DNA of 64,000 bases. It comes from JAUASW01 sp036880965. GTDB lineage: Bacteria; Pseudomonadota; Gammaproteobacteria; Burkholderiales; Burkholderiaceae_C. The notes under the pieces were generated by a model, which was given only the letters and a program-made list of their open reading frames with translations, had not been told where the DNA came from and did no database searches. The position numbers and the translations under genes were made by a program. The stretch covers positions 930,001 through 994,000 of the forward strand of contig NZ_JBAJMV010000001.1 in NCBI RefSeq assembly GCF_036880965.1. The letters are read 5' to 3'. Positions 42,366-50,346 of this stretch are shown piece after piece (position 1 is the first letter of the stretch; each line of letters starts with the position of its first letter).

Positions 42366-43492
42366 ATGCTGCCTCCCTCCGGCGCGGAAGCAGCCTGCTG
42401 CGCCTTGGCTGGCGGGCGCAGGCCGTCCAGGCTGAGTTCGACATGCATCAGGCCTTGCGCATTCTCGGTCCGCGTCTCGGCGACACCAACGAACCAGCCG
42501 CCAGACTGCAGCATGCGCACGACGTCAGCGCGCTGCGTCTGCAGGCCCAGCTGCAGGCCCAGCTTCATCTTGCCGCCAGCCAACTCGAACTCCTTGATCT
42601 GTACGCCCGTCTTGCCCAGGGTCTGGTGCAGCTCCACGATCACCTCGATCGGTTGGGCTTCCGACAGCAGGTGCAGCCACTGCTGGGCCTGCGTCGCCTT
42701 GGCGAGCGCCATGTCGCGCGCATCAGCCAGGCCCGCCCCACTCTCGCGCAATTGCGCAATGGCTTGCTCGCGCTCATTCACCTGCTGCCAGACATCAAAG
42801 GCCTGGCGCCCGACGAAGCCGGCGCACAGGGCCAGGGACAGCGCCCCGATGGCGACAATGCGAGCCTCGGCACCCGCTGCCTGGGCCTCGCCCAGGCGCT
42901 GCATGGCAAGCCAGGGCTTGCCCAACCAGGGCAGACGAGCTGGTTCAGGCAGCGGTGCCGCGGCGCATGCGCTGGCGTGAAGGAAAAGTGCCCATTCCTC
43001 GGCGCTCGGCATGCTCGGCCACCAACGGCTGCTGCGCAGCAGGCCTTCGCGCCAGACCTGACCCTCGACACCTTCGATGCAGGCGATGAGGTGGACGCCG
43101 TCTTCATCGGGCTTGCGCAGCAGCGTCTCGGGGATCAGCTGCGTTCGTTCGGGGTCTAGTTCGGCCCGACGCAACAGCGCGCTGGCGGCTGCCGCGTCCC
43201 AGGCAAGGATCACGCCTTCATCGCCGACGACGCTGTACAGGCAGGAAGACTCGTCAAACGGCTGCCAGGACTGCGCCTGCATCTGCAAGGCCGCCATCCG
43301 TTCGCCGGCCGGCACGGAGGCCAGGCGAAACCACTTCAGCCGGCAACGGCTGCGCGCGAGGAGGACCGAATGCGAAGCAGGCTGGCCGGCAGGGACTGCC
43401 TGGACCGATTCATGGAGCAGTTGCGCCCAAGCGTCTGGATTGCTCGCCTGCGACCAAGGGAAGCGGGAAAGGCGGCGCAGCATTGGATTCAT
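42362..43492 (-). CDS. gspL: Type II secretion protein GspL
   Basis: GspL recruits GspE to the membrane. The 376-residue protein has a cytoplasmic actin-like N-terminal region (about 1-215), a TM segment (about 218-238), and a periplasmic domain with QKIEVIVELHQTLG-like sequence near 285-310. Its first Met codons (43492/43483) lie inside gspK, an overlap of 83 nt in another frame; no better start exists downstream of the gspK stop. This overlap is unusually long for the operon, whose other junctions overlap by 1 to 14 nt. Confidence 0.85.
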   Translation of the reverse strand: MNPMLRRLSRFPWSQASNPDAWAQLLHESVQAVPAGQPASHSVLLARSRCRLKWFRLASVPAGERMAALQMQAQSWQPFDESSCLYSVVGDEGVILAWDAAAASALLRRAELDPERTQLIPETLLRKPDEDGVHLIACIEGVEGQVWREGLLRSSRWWPSMPSAEEWALFLHASACAAAPLPEPARLPWLGKPWLAMQRLGEAQAAGAEARIVAIGALSLALCAGFVGRQAFDVWQQVNEREQAIAQLRESGAGLADARDMALAKATQAQQWLHLLSEAQPIEVIVELHQTLGKTGVQIKEFELAGGKMKLGLQLGLQTQRADVVRMLQSGGWFVGVAETRTENAQGLMHVELSLDGLRPPAKAQQAASAPEGGSI

Positions 43493-44408
43493 TGCGTGGA
43501 CTGGGTCGGGGCGCGGTCTGCTGTTCGAGGAGTATCCACGGGCCGGCCAGGGCGGCCGGCGTGAGTCGCGCATTGTACTCGAGTGCCCTCGGAAGACCGG
43601 GGCTCCAGGTGGTGATACGCAGGTCGTTGCCCGCGAAGAAAAGGTAGTCGTCGCGGTCCATCTGCAAGCCGGTCAGGCTGGTGGCCGTGGTCCCGTCACG
43701 GAGCAGCTCACCCTTGCGAAAAGACTTCAGCAATTCGCGTTGTGCCTCCGCAGCGTTGACGAACACCGCATTCAAGACCGCCTCCGGCGCCGTGTTCGGG
43801 TTGAACAGGTGAAACGAGCTGATGCGGAACAAGCGCGCCAATCGCCTGGTACGCACGGGATCGTCGCGCCACAGAGGCAGCAATTCCAGCTCATCCACGG
43901 TGAGCAGCCAGTCATTGCGGGGCGGCGCCAGCTCGCGCTGCCGGTAGTCGTCCTTTTCGGCCCCGTTGAGCCGCTTCAGCGAGTCGGTATCGATGTAGTC
44001 GTCCAGCACATCGATCCATGCCTGAGCCTTCACCGGATCCAGCCCGTCCAGCACCAGCACCGACTGCAGGATGAAGCGGTCAGTGACATTGATGGAGAGC
44101 AGCCCTCGGTGGTCCTGCGCGGCGACCGTCGAGCCATCTGGCAGGCGGTAGACCGTGCCATCGGCGCGGAACTGGGTGCCGGTCTCTCCTCGGCCAGCGG
44201 GCTGCACGGGCCGAGTCGCGTAGTAGTACAGCGCGGCCGCGCGAGCGCCAGCCGCGTTGGCCCGCGCCGTGGCGTACTCGTTGAAGCCCAACGCACCTCG
44301 GCGCAATGCATCCATGCGCTCGGCGAAACGAAACGCCACAAAGGCCATGATCGTCAGCGACACCATGACGATCAGCAGCGCGTAGCCTGATTCACGACGC
44401 GCCTTCAT
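43410..44408 (-). CDS. gspK: Type II secretion minor pseudopilin GspK
   Basis: GspK caps the pseudopilus tip. The 332-residue protein has a prepilin leader (MKARRESG, then YALLIVMVSLTIMAF; cleavage after Gly8) and the large GspK globular domain with SINVTDRFILQ, LVLDGLDPVKAQAWIDVLDDYIDTDS and FNPNTAPEAVLNAV. The residue after the cleavage Gly is Tyr, and Glu is absent at position +5, a usual feature of GspK. ATG at 44408 overlaps the gspJ stop; its C-terminal tail overlaps gspL by 83 nt. Confidence 0.92.
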   Translation of the reverse strand: MKARRESGYALLIVMVSLTIMAFVAFRFAERMDALRRGALGFNEYATARANAAGARAAALYYYATRPVQPAGRGETGTQFRADGTVYRLPDGSTVAAQDHRGLLSINVTDRFILQSVLVLDGLDPVKAQAWIDVLDDYIDTDSLKRLNGAEKDDYRQRELAPPRNDWLLTVDELELLPLWRDDPVRTRRLARLFRISSFHLFNPNTAPEAVLNAVFVNAAEAQRELLKSFRKGELLRDGTTATSLTGLQMDRDDYLFFAGNDLRITTWSPGLPRALEYNARLTPAALAGPWILLEQQTAPRPSPRNESNAAPPFPLPLVAGEQSRRLGATAP

Positions 44409-45025
44409 TGCCGCTCCCATTCGAGCAGCCGCTTGCGAGGTATTTCTGCATTGGGGATCGCGACCAGCAAGGGGCCGCCCGCCTCCGGACCGAGTTCCAG
44501 CAACACGGCCCTCGGCGGAAGCGGCAACAAGAGATCATTGGGCAGCGGCCATTGCTCATGCCACTGACCCTTCATGTCCAGGTACTTGATGGACCCCAGG
44601 GGCCCACGCCAGCTGAGCAGCGCGGGGGTCGCAGCCTGATCGTCTGCGCTCAATGCCGTAGCCAGGATCACCGCTCCGGTATTGCGACCTGGATCCCGGC
44701 GCAGCGAGAGATGGAGCACGCCGCCAATGCTCCCCTTCACATTCAGCGCCTCGCTGCTTGCAAAGCTGAAGCCGGTGGCGTCACCGTGAAACTGTGGCTT
44801 CGCATTCAGCTGCTCGGGCAGACTTGCTTCGATCAGGGAGCGCAGCCATTCACGGCGGATCATGTTCAGCTGGGAATCGGCGCCCGATGCCTGCAGGCGC
44901 TCTTCAACCCGGGCGACCTGCTGCATGCCCTGCCCCAGCACGGCTGCCAGCATCGCAACGATTACGAGCGTGACCAGCATCTCCAGCAAGGTGAAGCCGG
45001 TGGCCCGGCGCGTCCGCGCGTTCAT
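44405..45025 (-). CDS. gspJ: Type II secretion minor pseudopilin GspJ
   Basis: GspJ is a minor pseudopilin of the tip complex with GspI and GspK. The 206-residue protein has the class III leader MNARTRRATG followed by FTLLEMLVTLVIVAML, with the conserved Glu5 of the mature protein. A mostly beta globular domain follows. The frame runs upstream to 45088, but ATG 45025 gives the standard leader and overlaps the gspI stop by ATGA. A prepilin peptidase (GspO/PilD) is needed for processing but is not encoded here. Confidence 0.92.
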   Translation of the reverse strand: MNARTRRATGFTLLEMLVTLVIVAMLAAVLGQGMQQVARVEERLQASGADSQLNMIRREWLRSLIEASLPEQLNAKPQFHGDATGFSFASSEALNVKGSIGGVLHLSLRRDPGRNTGAVILATALSADDQAATPALLSWRGPLGSIKYLDMKGQWHEQWPLPNDLLLPLPPRAVLLELGPEAGGPLLVAIPNAEIPRKRLLEWERQ

Positions 45026-45453
45026 TGGTCGCTCCGCACCGCCGGTGCATCTGCGCGCTCCTGCCAGCCTGCCACCAACTGCTGCCACTCGGCATTCACC
45101 TCGGAGCGACTCGCGCGTGCCTTGACGCGGTACAGCCCGAGGCGCCAGCGGGGCACAAAAGCGCCCGTGAAGCTGAATTCATCGCGCATGGGCTCGACCA
45201 ACTCGCTCTCCCAGCTGATCTTCAGCTCGCCAAGCTGGCGCTCCCCCTTGGGTTCAAGCGCCGGGTTCAGCACGGCCAACCAGGCCTGGGTCTCCAGCTG
45301 GATCTGAGCACGCGCTTCCGCTTCCTTGATCTGGGTGGCGGTGACGATGTTCTGGTTGATCCAGGCAATCAGGACCAGGCCTGTGCTACCCAGGATGGCC
45401 AGCGCGACGATGGCCTCAAGAAGGCCGAAGCCACGAGACAGGCGGCCGCTCAT
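45022..45453 (-). CDS. gspI: Type II secretion minor pseudopilin GspI
   Basis: A 143-residue pseudopilin with the short leader MSGRLSRG, then FGLLEAIVALAILGSTGLVLIA with Glu5. The small globular part contains EAEARAQIQLETQAWLA, typical of GspI. GspI nucleates the tip complex with GspJ and GspK. ATG at 45453 overlaps the gspH stop by ATGA. Assignment by leader, size and order. Confidence 0.9.
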   Translation of the reverse strand: MSGRLSRGFGLLEAIVALAILGSTGLVLIAWINQNIVTATQIKEAEARAQIQLETQAWLAVLNPALEPKGERQLGELKISWESELVEPMRDEFSFTGAFVPRWRLGLYRVKARASRSEVNAEWQQLVAGWQERADAPAVRSDQ

Positions 45454-45854
45454 CGCTCGGTCAAGGCCTCAACCCGAACCCGACCACTGATCGGCTCCAC
45501 ATGCCAGCGCTCCAGGCTGGCGCCCTGGACCAGTTCAAGCACACCGCCGTCTGCCAAGCCGGTGGCTCCGTAGCGCAGCGGCTGGGGCAGTCGCAACTGC
45601 AGCGCCGCGGGACGCGGCGGCAGATCTCGCTGCAAGAATTCAGCGTCCGCTATCAAGGGGTCTCCAGCCTGGAAGGCGCGCACCGGCAGCAGTTCGACCT
45701 GCGCCCGGAGGTCATTGCGCCAGCCACGCACTTGCGCCGCCTCCAGCCAGCCCACCACCCGCGGCGCCAGCAGGCCGCTGATGAGGCCGAGAATGGCCAG
45801 AACAACCAGGAGCTCCAGCAGCGTGAAGCCAGTGGCAGCGCGCGAAGTTCTCAC
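45450..45854 (-). CDS. gspH: Type II secretion pseudopilin GspH
   Basis: A 134-residue minor pseudopilin with leader MRTSRAATG, then FTLLELLVVLAILGLISGLLA and Glu5. The start is GTG at 45854, overlapping the gspG stop by GTGA. The C-terminal half is short for GspH (usually 150-190 residues), so it may be a compact version. It lies between gspG and gspI, as expected. Confidence 0.88.
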   Translation of the reverse strand: MRTSRAATGFTLLELLVVLAILGLISGLLAPRVVGWLEAAQVRGWRNDLRAQVELLPVRAFQAGDPLIADAEFLQRDLPPRPAALQLRLPQPLRYGATGLADGGVLELVQGASLERWHVEPISGRVRVEALTER

Positions 45855-46303
45855 TGCTGGGCGGGCAGGATCCCGATGTCCCGGTTCTCGCCTTCGCCGC
45901 CAGCCTTCTTGTCGGCACCCAGCGAATAGAGGGCAAAGGCCTGGCCGTTCTGACCCGGCACGGCGTACAGGTAGGGCGCGTTCCAGGGGTCGTTGGGCAG
46001 CACGTCATCCAGGTAGGGGCCACCCCAGCGGCTGGCCTGCACCGGGTCTGCCGGCGGCTTGGACAGCAGGGACAAGCCCTCCTCGGCGGTCGGGTAGCGC
46101 CCGATGTCGAGCCGCACGCTCTCCACCGCCCCGCGCAACATCTTGATCTGCGCCGTGGCTGTGGTGGTATTCGATTTGCCAAGGGCAGAGAACACCTTCG
46201 GGCCCACAAAGCCCGCCAGCAGGCCAATGATGGCCAGCACGATCAACATTTCCAGCAGGGTAAAGCCGCGGCTGCGGCGGGCAGATTGAATAGGGCGATC
46301 CAT
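45851..46303 (-). CDS. gspG: Type II secretion major pseudopilin GspG
   Basis: GspG is the main pseudopilus subunit. The 150-residue protein has leader MDRPIQSARRSRG, then FTLLEMLIVLAIIGLLAGFVGPKVF with Glu5, followed by the GspG signatures LDIGRYPTAEEGL and WGGPYLDDVLPNDPWNAPYLY and the Ca-site region YSLGADKKAGGEGENRDI. It is the first gene of the T2SS operon; the 219-nt gap upstream includes the terminator of the exported-protein gene. Confidence 0.95.
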   Translation of the reverse strand: MDRPIQSARRSRGFTLLEMLIVLAIIGLLAGFVGPKVFSALGKSNTTTATAQIKMLRGAVESVRLDIGRYPTAEEGLSLLSKPPADPVQASRWGGPYLDDVLPNDPWNAPYLYAVPGQNGQAFALYSLGADKKAGGEGENRDIGILPAQQ

Positions 46304-46474
46304 GGTCGGGAATGGCGGTGCCGAGAAATAAAGCGCGATTATTCCATGCAGGAATGGAGGAGACGTTCAGCACTGCGGCAAACCTTTGAATGCCAGCGCA
46401 AGTCGCCTGAACATGCATTTCGGAGAGCGGACGCCGAACGCCCTACTCGCTCGCGATTGGTTGTCGAACAGGCG

Positions 46475-46502
46475 AAAAAAAGGCGCCCCGAAGGGCGCCT
46501 TT
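46475..46502 (-). terminator. Strong terminator behind the exported-protein gene
   Basis: On the minus strand AAAGGCGCCC, the tetraloop TTCG and GGGCGCC pair perfectly over the GC core and run into seven T. It starts about 20 nt after the stop codon of the 495-residue protein gene. It isolates that transcript from the T2SS operon downstream. Confidence 0.9.
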
Positions 46503-46522
46503 CGCTAAGCAGTGTGAACTGA

Positions 46523-48010
46523 TTAGAACGTGCCGTTGGCGTACGTGCGCTCCAGCGGAACGGTCGTGGTGGCCGTGCCGTTCAGGTCGTACTTGAACAG
46601 GCCCTTGACGTTGCCGGCAGGAGCGTTGATCGTGAAGGTCACCGAACCACGGGTACCCGAGCTGAACGTGCAGACGTCCTTGGCTTGCAGGACAGTCAGG
46701 CCCTTGTACAGCGTGCCCTTGACGACGCGAGCAGCCGGGGTGGCCACGGTCACGGCGGTCGAGTTCGACACGTTGTTCAGTTGGTTCAGCGCAGCGGCCG
46801 ACTCAACTTGGCACTCTGCCGAGTACGTAGCGTCGGTGCCCAGGTTCTGGAAGAAGAAGCGGGTGAAGACACCAGCGCCCGGGTCGGTCGAGAACCACGG
46901 CGACGACAGCTGGATTGCGTTAGCGCCCCAGGTCCACCACGAGTCGCTACCAGCAACAGCTTCGTCAGCACCGGTGATCACGTCAGCCAGACCTTGCACG
47001 CCGAACACGCGCGAGGTACCCAGCGAAGCGGTACGAGCGCTGGTGAACGTTGCCGTGATGGTCGTGTTGCCAGGAGCCGTGTTCAGGTTGGCCGGCAGCA
47101 CGGTGAACACCACCGAAGTGTTGGCCGAGGTCGTCACGGCCGTCGGGTTCACGACGAAACCGCTCAGAGCGATACCGTTGTTGGCCATGCCGCCGTAGTT
47201 GCCGGCGATGGTCAGCTTCAGGTTGGTGGCATCGGTACCGAAGTTCCAGGCGGTCGTGCCGTCAGGCTTCTTCCAGGTGCCAGCGCCTTCCAGCGAGTTG
47301 TTGTGGATGATGAACGAAGCATCAGCCGTCGCATCGACGTCAGCGCCAGCGGTCACGAAGCCGAACAGGGGGCCCATTTCGTCATTGACGTCGGCCTTGG
47401 TGCCGGTGTCAGCAGCTGCGGTGATACGCAGAGCCTGGCCCGACTTGGCGGTGTCAACGGTCTGGTTGGCCGTGGTGTCGATACGGGCGGTTTCGCCCAG
47501 ATCGAACAGAGCCATTTCGACACCGGCGGTTTCGCCAGCCGTTGCCAGCTTGTGCGAGGTGTACTTCAGACCGGTCAGCGTCAGCGTGACGCCGTTGACG
47601 CCCACGCCGTTGGCGTCGAACGTCGGGGTCGAGAAGGCCGTCGTGTTCACGTCGACTTCGTATGCGCATTCATCTTCCGAAGCGCGCTTCAGGCTGGCGG
47701 TTGCAACACCAGCACCGGTACCGACAGGAGCAGCCACCGGGATGGCGGTCGTGCAGCTGGCGATGTCGAACTTGGCGCCGTTGGTCGGCTTGATCAGGAC
47801 CGTGAAGTCCTGAGCGGTCGTGCGAGCAACGCCCACGAAGTAAACCACCGCAGGAGCCGTGATGTCAGTCGTGCTGATCAGGCTTTCAACGGCGTACTTG
47901 GTCGTCGCGGCCGGCGCAGTGATCTGGCCGGAGTTGGCAGTAGCGAACGCAGCCGATCCGCAGACCGCGGTCATTGCCGCAGCAACCGCCTTGACAGGGA
48001 ATTTCTTCAT
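46523..48010 (-). CDS. Exported Thr-rich protein with N-X-S/T sequons
   Basis: A 495-residue protein with a clear signal peptide (KKFPVKAVAAAMTAVCGSAAFA, cleaved near residue 23). The mature part is rich in Thr, Ala, Gly and Val, low in Lys/Arg, and has four Cys (86, 115, 400, 457). It resembles beta-rich surface or S-layer-type proteins; no enzymatic motif is visible. Nine N-X-S/T sites occur (N122, 182, 237, 297, 315, 413, 416, 477, 492). ATG 48010 follows GGAGA; a sigma70-like promoter and a strong terminator flank it. Position suggests a T2SS cargo, but this is not shown. Confidence 0.85.
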   Translation of the reverse strand: MKKFPVKAVAAAMTAVCGSAAFATANSGQITAPAATTKYAVESLISTTDITAPAVVYFVGVARTTAQDFTVLIKPTNGAKFDIASCTTAIPVAAPVGTGAGVATASLKRASEDECAYEVDVNTTAFSTPTFDANGVGVNGVTLTLTGLKYTSHKLATAGETAGVEMALFDLGETARIDTTANQTVDTAKSGQALRITAAADTGTKADVNDEMGPLFGFVTAGADVDATADASFIIHNNSLEGAGTWKKPDGTTAWNFGTDATNLKLTIAGNYGGMANNGIALSGFVVNPTAVTTSANTSVVFTVLPANLNTAPGNTTITATFTSARTASLGTSRVFGVQGLADVITGADEAVAGSDSWWTWGANAIQLSSPWFSTDPGAGVFTRFFFQNLGTDATYSAECQVESAAALNQLNNVSNSTAVTVATPAARVVKGTLYKGLTVLQAKDVCTFSSGTRGSVTFTINAPAGNVKGLFKYDLNGTATTTVPLERTYANGTF

Positions 48011-48440
48011 TGAGTGTTTCTCCACAAATTGTTGGAACATGAACGCATTGATTCGCGAATCAGCGCACGATCAGCGCTCACCCATTCTATGCAGCTGCAC
48101 TTCTGAGCGTCAACAAAGTGCAAACCCGACAGCCCCTATCAGCGCCACCGACCCTTCACTTCGTCGCAAGCACTTGTTCCTTGCGCTATCCCCACTTTGC
48201 CTTGCTTTGCATTCACGCTCACGCTCCGCTCAGTAGGTTGGGCGCGAGCATAGCAGAGGCCTACACGCTAATTTGGCAAGACGCGAGCGATCTGTTGCAG
48301 AGTTTGAGCAAGCGTTGCGAAATTCGGACGAATTGCGGCGAGCCGGGCGCCGACCCAGCAGCCTGGCCTCCAGGCGCCCTCAGGAGAGCTGATCAGCCGC
48401 TCTGGCAGAATTCGCGCTCGCCCCATGGACCTGATCAAGT
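48011..48440. other. Divergent intergenic region, exported protein / HMW1C-like gene
   Basis: This 430-nt gap lies between the minus-strand exported-protein gene and the plus-strand glycosyltransferase gene. The left part holds the promoter and leader of the exported protein. The middle (about 48120-48240) is lower in GC than its neighbours and shows short repeats but no gene. The right part must hold the promoter of the plus-strand operon, though no convincing -35/-10 was found; an out-of-frame ATG at 48425 lies 16 nt before the chosen start. Confidence 0.6.
48084..48113 (-). promoter_or_regulatory. Sigma70-like promoter of the exported-protein gene
   Basis: TTGACG (48113-48108) and TAGAAT (48089-48084) are separated by 18 bp and each match the consensus at five of six positions. 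The start site would be near 48077, giving a leader of about 65 nt before the ATG at 48010, with GGAGA just upstream of the start. Confidence 0.6.
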
Positions 48441-50330
48441 ATGCACGCCACCACGTTGACGCCGCCCCCTGCCACCATCCAGCCAGCCGCGCCGCGCCAC
48501 CCCCTCCTCGAGCTGCCCCCCTACGAAAAGGCCGTGTACCAGCGGCAATCCAATGAGGTCGCCGTCGGGCTGCTGATCAAGCTGATTGACGGGCTGGAGG
48601 CCTTGCGTGGTGGCGAGGGCCTGCTGGCTCGCACATCCCGCCCTTCCGTGGTGCGCAGCGCCTATACCCGCGTGGCCGCAGCCATCAGCGCCCACGTCCG
48701 GGCGCCTGACTTCCGGCTGAGTGCAGTGCAGTACCACAAGCTGTGCGCCAAGAAGTGGGTGCTGGAGGCGATCTTCGGCATCAGCGGATTCGAGGATCCG
48801 CACCATCTGCTGGAGGATCAGTCGCACACAGATGCTCAGGGGAAGCTGCACGTCAAGCCCTTCGTGGCGCTCTTCTATTCACTGGACGACATTCCGGAGT
48901 TCCTGTTCGAGACGGTGGTCGCCCTGCCAGGCAAGCACTTGCTGCCCCTGCTGCTGGGCTGGATCGGCGGCTCCCGCGTGCAAACGGCGCGCGGCGAGGC
49001 CCGCGCCCGGCGGCTGGTGGAAGTCGGCATGGGTTTCAGCAAGGAGGAACTGGCGCCCGAACTCCTGCTGCCCTTGGCCCACGCCTGGATGGTCTGCAGC
49101 TATTTCAGTTTTGAGAACAAGCACGACATCAAGAAGACCCTGAACGACATCTGGCGTGTCGTCGATACCGCCGAGGGCGTGAGGGCACGCAGCGTTGCCA
49201 GGCGCGTGGTCAAGAAGCCCCGACTCGTGGTGGCTGCAGAGCGGATGTCGGTCGGCCACGCCATGCACCGCAGCTATGAGAGCTGCCTGGTTCAGTTGAA
49301 AGAGCACTTCACCGTATGCCTGCTTGTACGAGACGCCGACTACGACGCACGGACCGCCTATCTCTTCGATGAAGTCGTCGTCTTCGAAATGCTGTCTACG
49401 CTGGCGGAAATTGCAGCCAAGCTGATCCGCCTGCAGCCCGATGTCATCTATTACCCGAGCCTGGGCATGTCCGACTGGACGCAGGCCCTGGCCAATCTGC
49501 GCATGGCGCCGGTGCAGTTCATGACACTGGGGCATCCGGCCACGTCGATGTCGGACACGGTCGACTATGTGCTGCTCCAGCGCTGCCATGAGGAAGCTGC
49601 CAACACCTTCAGCGAGAAGGTGCTGGTTCGTCGCGGCAGCGGCACGCATTCGCCCAACAGCAAGCTGACGGCCATCCCCACCCGGACACGCCCCGCTGAC
49701 AACATCGTGCATGTGGCCGCCAACAGCAACCTGATGAAGTTGTCCGCCCGCTTCCTGGCAGTTTGCGTGCGCCTGCAGCAGGAAGCTGGACGCCCTCTGC
49801 ATTTCCACTTCTTCACCAGTGCCGTGGGTGTGCGCCTGGATGACATGCGCAATCGCCTGACAGCCCTGTTGCAGAACGTGACCGTCTACGAATCGGCCGA
49901 CTACCCGATCTTCATGCAGAACGTGGCCAACTGCGACATGGCCATGGCTGCTTTCCCCTTCGGTAATACCAACAGTGCAGTCGATACTGCCCTGCTGGGC
50001 ATTCCGTCCGTGGCTTACCGCGCAGCTGAAGTGCTGAGCATGGGCGACCAGGACATCATGAAGGGAGTTGGCCTGCCCGACTGGCTGCTCACCAGCTCCG
50101 ACGAGGAGTACTTCCAGGCCGCCTTGCGCCTGGTGCAGGACGACAAGGTCCGCACCGAAATCTCGGACTACCTGAAGCAATGCGATGTAGCCGGGCGCCT
50201 GTTCAGCCTGCCGCCCGATGAAGAGCCGAACGAGTTCGTCGACGCGGTCTGGTGGATGTATCAAGAGCACGAAAAGCTCCAGGCGTCGCAGCAGCGTATC
50301 TTCAAGGTCGGCGAAACCATCCCTGCCTGA
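48441..50330 (+). CDS. HMW1C-like N-glycosyltransferase (GT41 family)
   Basis: A 629-residue protein matching the HMW1C/NGT family in length and layout: an all-helical N-terminal domain (about 25-250) and a GT-B domain. Family motifs: LGHPATSMSDTVDYV at 363-377, SNLMKLSARFL with Lys433 (K441 in the A. pleuropneumoniae enzyme), and NCDMAMAAFPFGNTNSAVD at 497-515, containing the Asn and Asp that bind UDP-sugar. His273 in GHAMHRSYE matches the catalytic-loop His. NGTs add glucose to Asn of N-X-S/T in the cytoplasm. It is divergent from the exported sequon-bearing protein and heads the plus-strand operon, 16 nt before the aminotransferase. Confidence 0.85.
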   Translation: MHATTLTPPPATIQPAAPRHPLLELPPYEKAVYQRQSNEVAVGLLIKLIDGLEALRGGEGLLARTSRPSVVRSAYTRVAAAISAHVRAPDFRLSAVQYHKLCAKKWVLEAIFGISGFEDPHHLLEDQSHTDAQGKLHVKPFVALFYSLDDIPEFLFETVVALPGKHLLPLLLGWIGGSRVQTARGEARARRLVEVGMGFSKEELAPELLLPLAHAWMVCSYFSFENKHDIKKTLNDIWRVVDTAEGVRARSVARRVVKKPRLVVAAERMSVGHAMHRSYESCLVQLKEHFTVCLLVRDADYDARTAYLFDEVVVFEMLSTLAEIAAKLIRLQPDVIYYPSLGMSDWTQALANLRMAPVQFMTLGHPATSMSDTVDYVLLQRCHEEAANTFSEKVLVRRGSGTHSPNSKLTAIPTRTRPADNIVHVAANSNLMKLSARFLAVCVRLQQEAGRPLHFHFFTSAVGVRLDDMRNRLTALLQNVTVYESADYPIFMQNVANCDMAMAAFPFGNTNSAVDTALLGIPSVAYRAAEVLSMGDQDIMKGVGLPDWLLTSSDEEYFQAALRLVQDDKVRTEISDYLKQCDVAGRLFSLPPDEEPNEFVDAVWWMYQEHEKLQASQQRIFKVGETIPA

Positions 50331-50346
50331 TTGACCGACCCAGCCC

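Noticed and set aside
46685..48013. 442-codon plus-strand frame opposite the exported protein
   Set aside because: Composition (Arg/Gly/His/Val rich) is that of an antisense shadow; the minus-strand gene has signal peptide, promoter and terminator.
48425..48440. ATG at 48425 as an alternative start of the HMW1C-like gene
   Set aside because: It is out of frame with the glycosyltransferase coding sequence.
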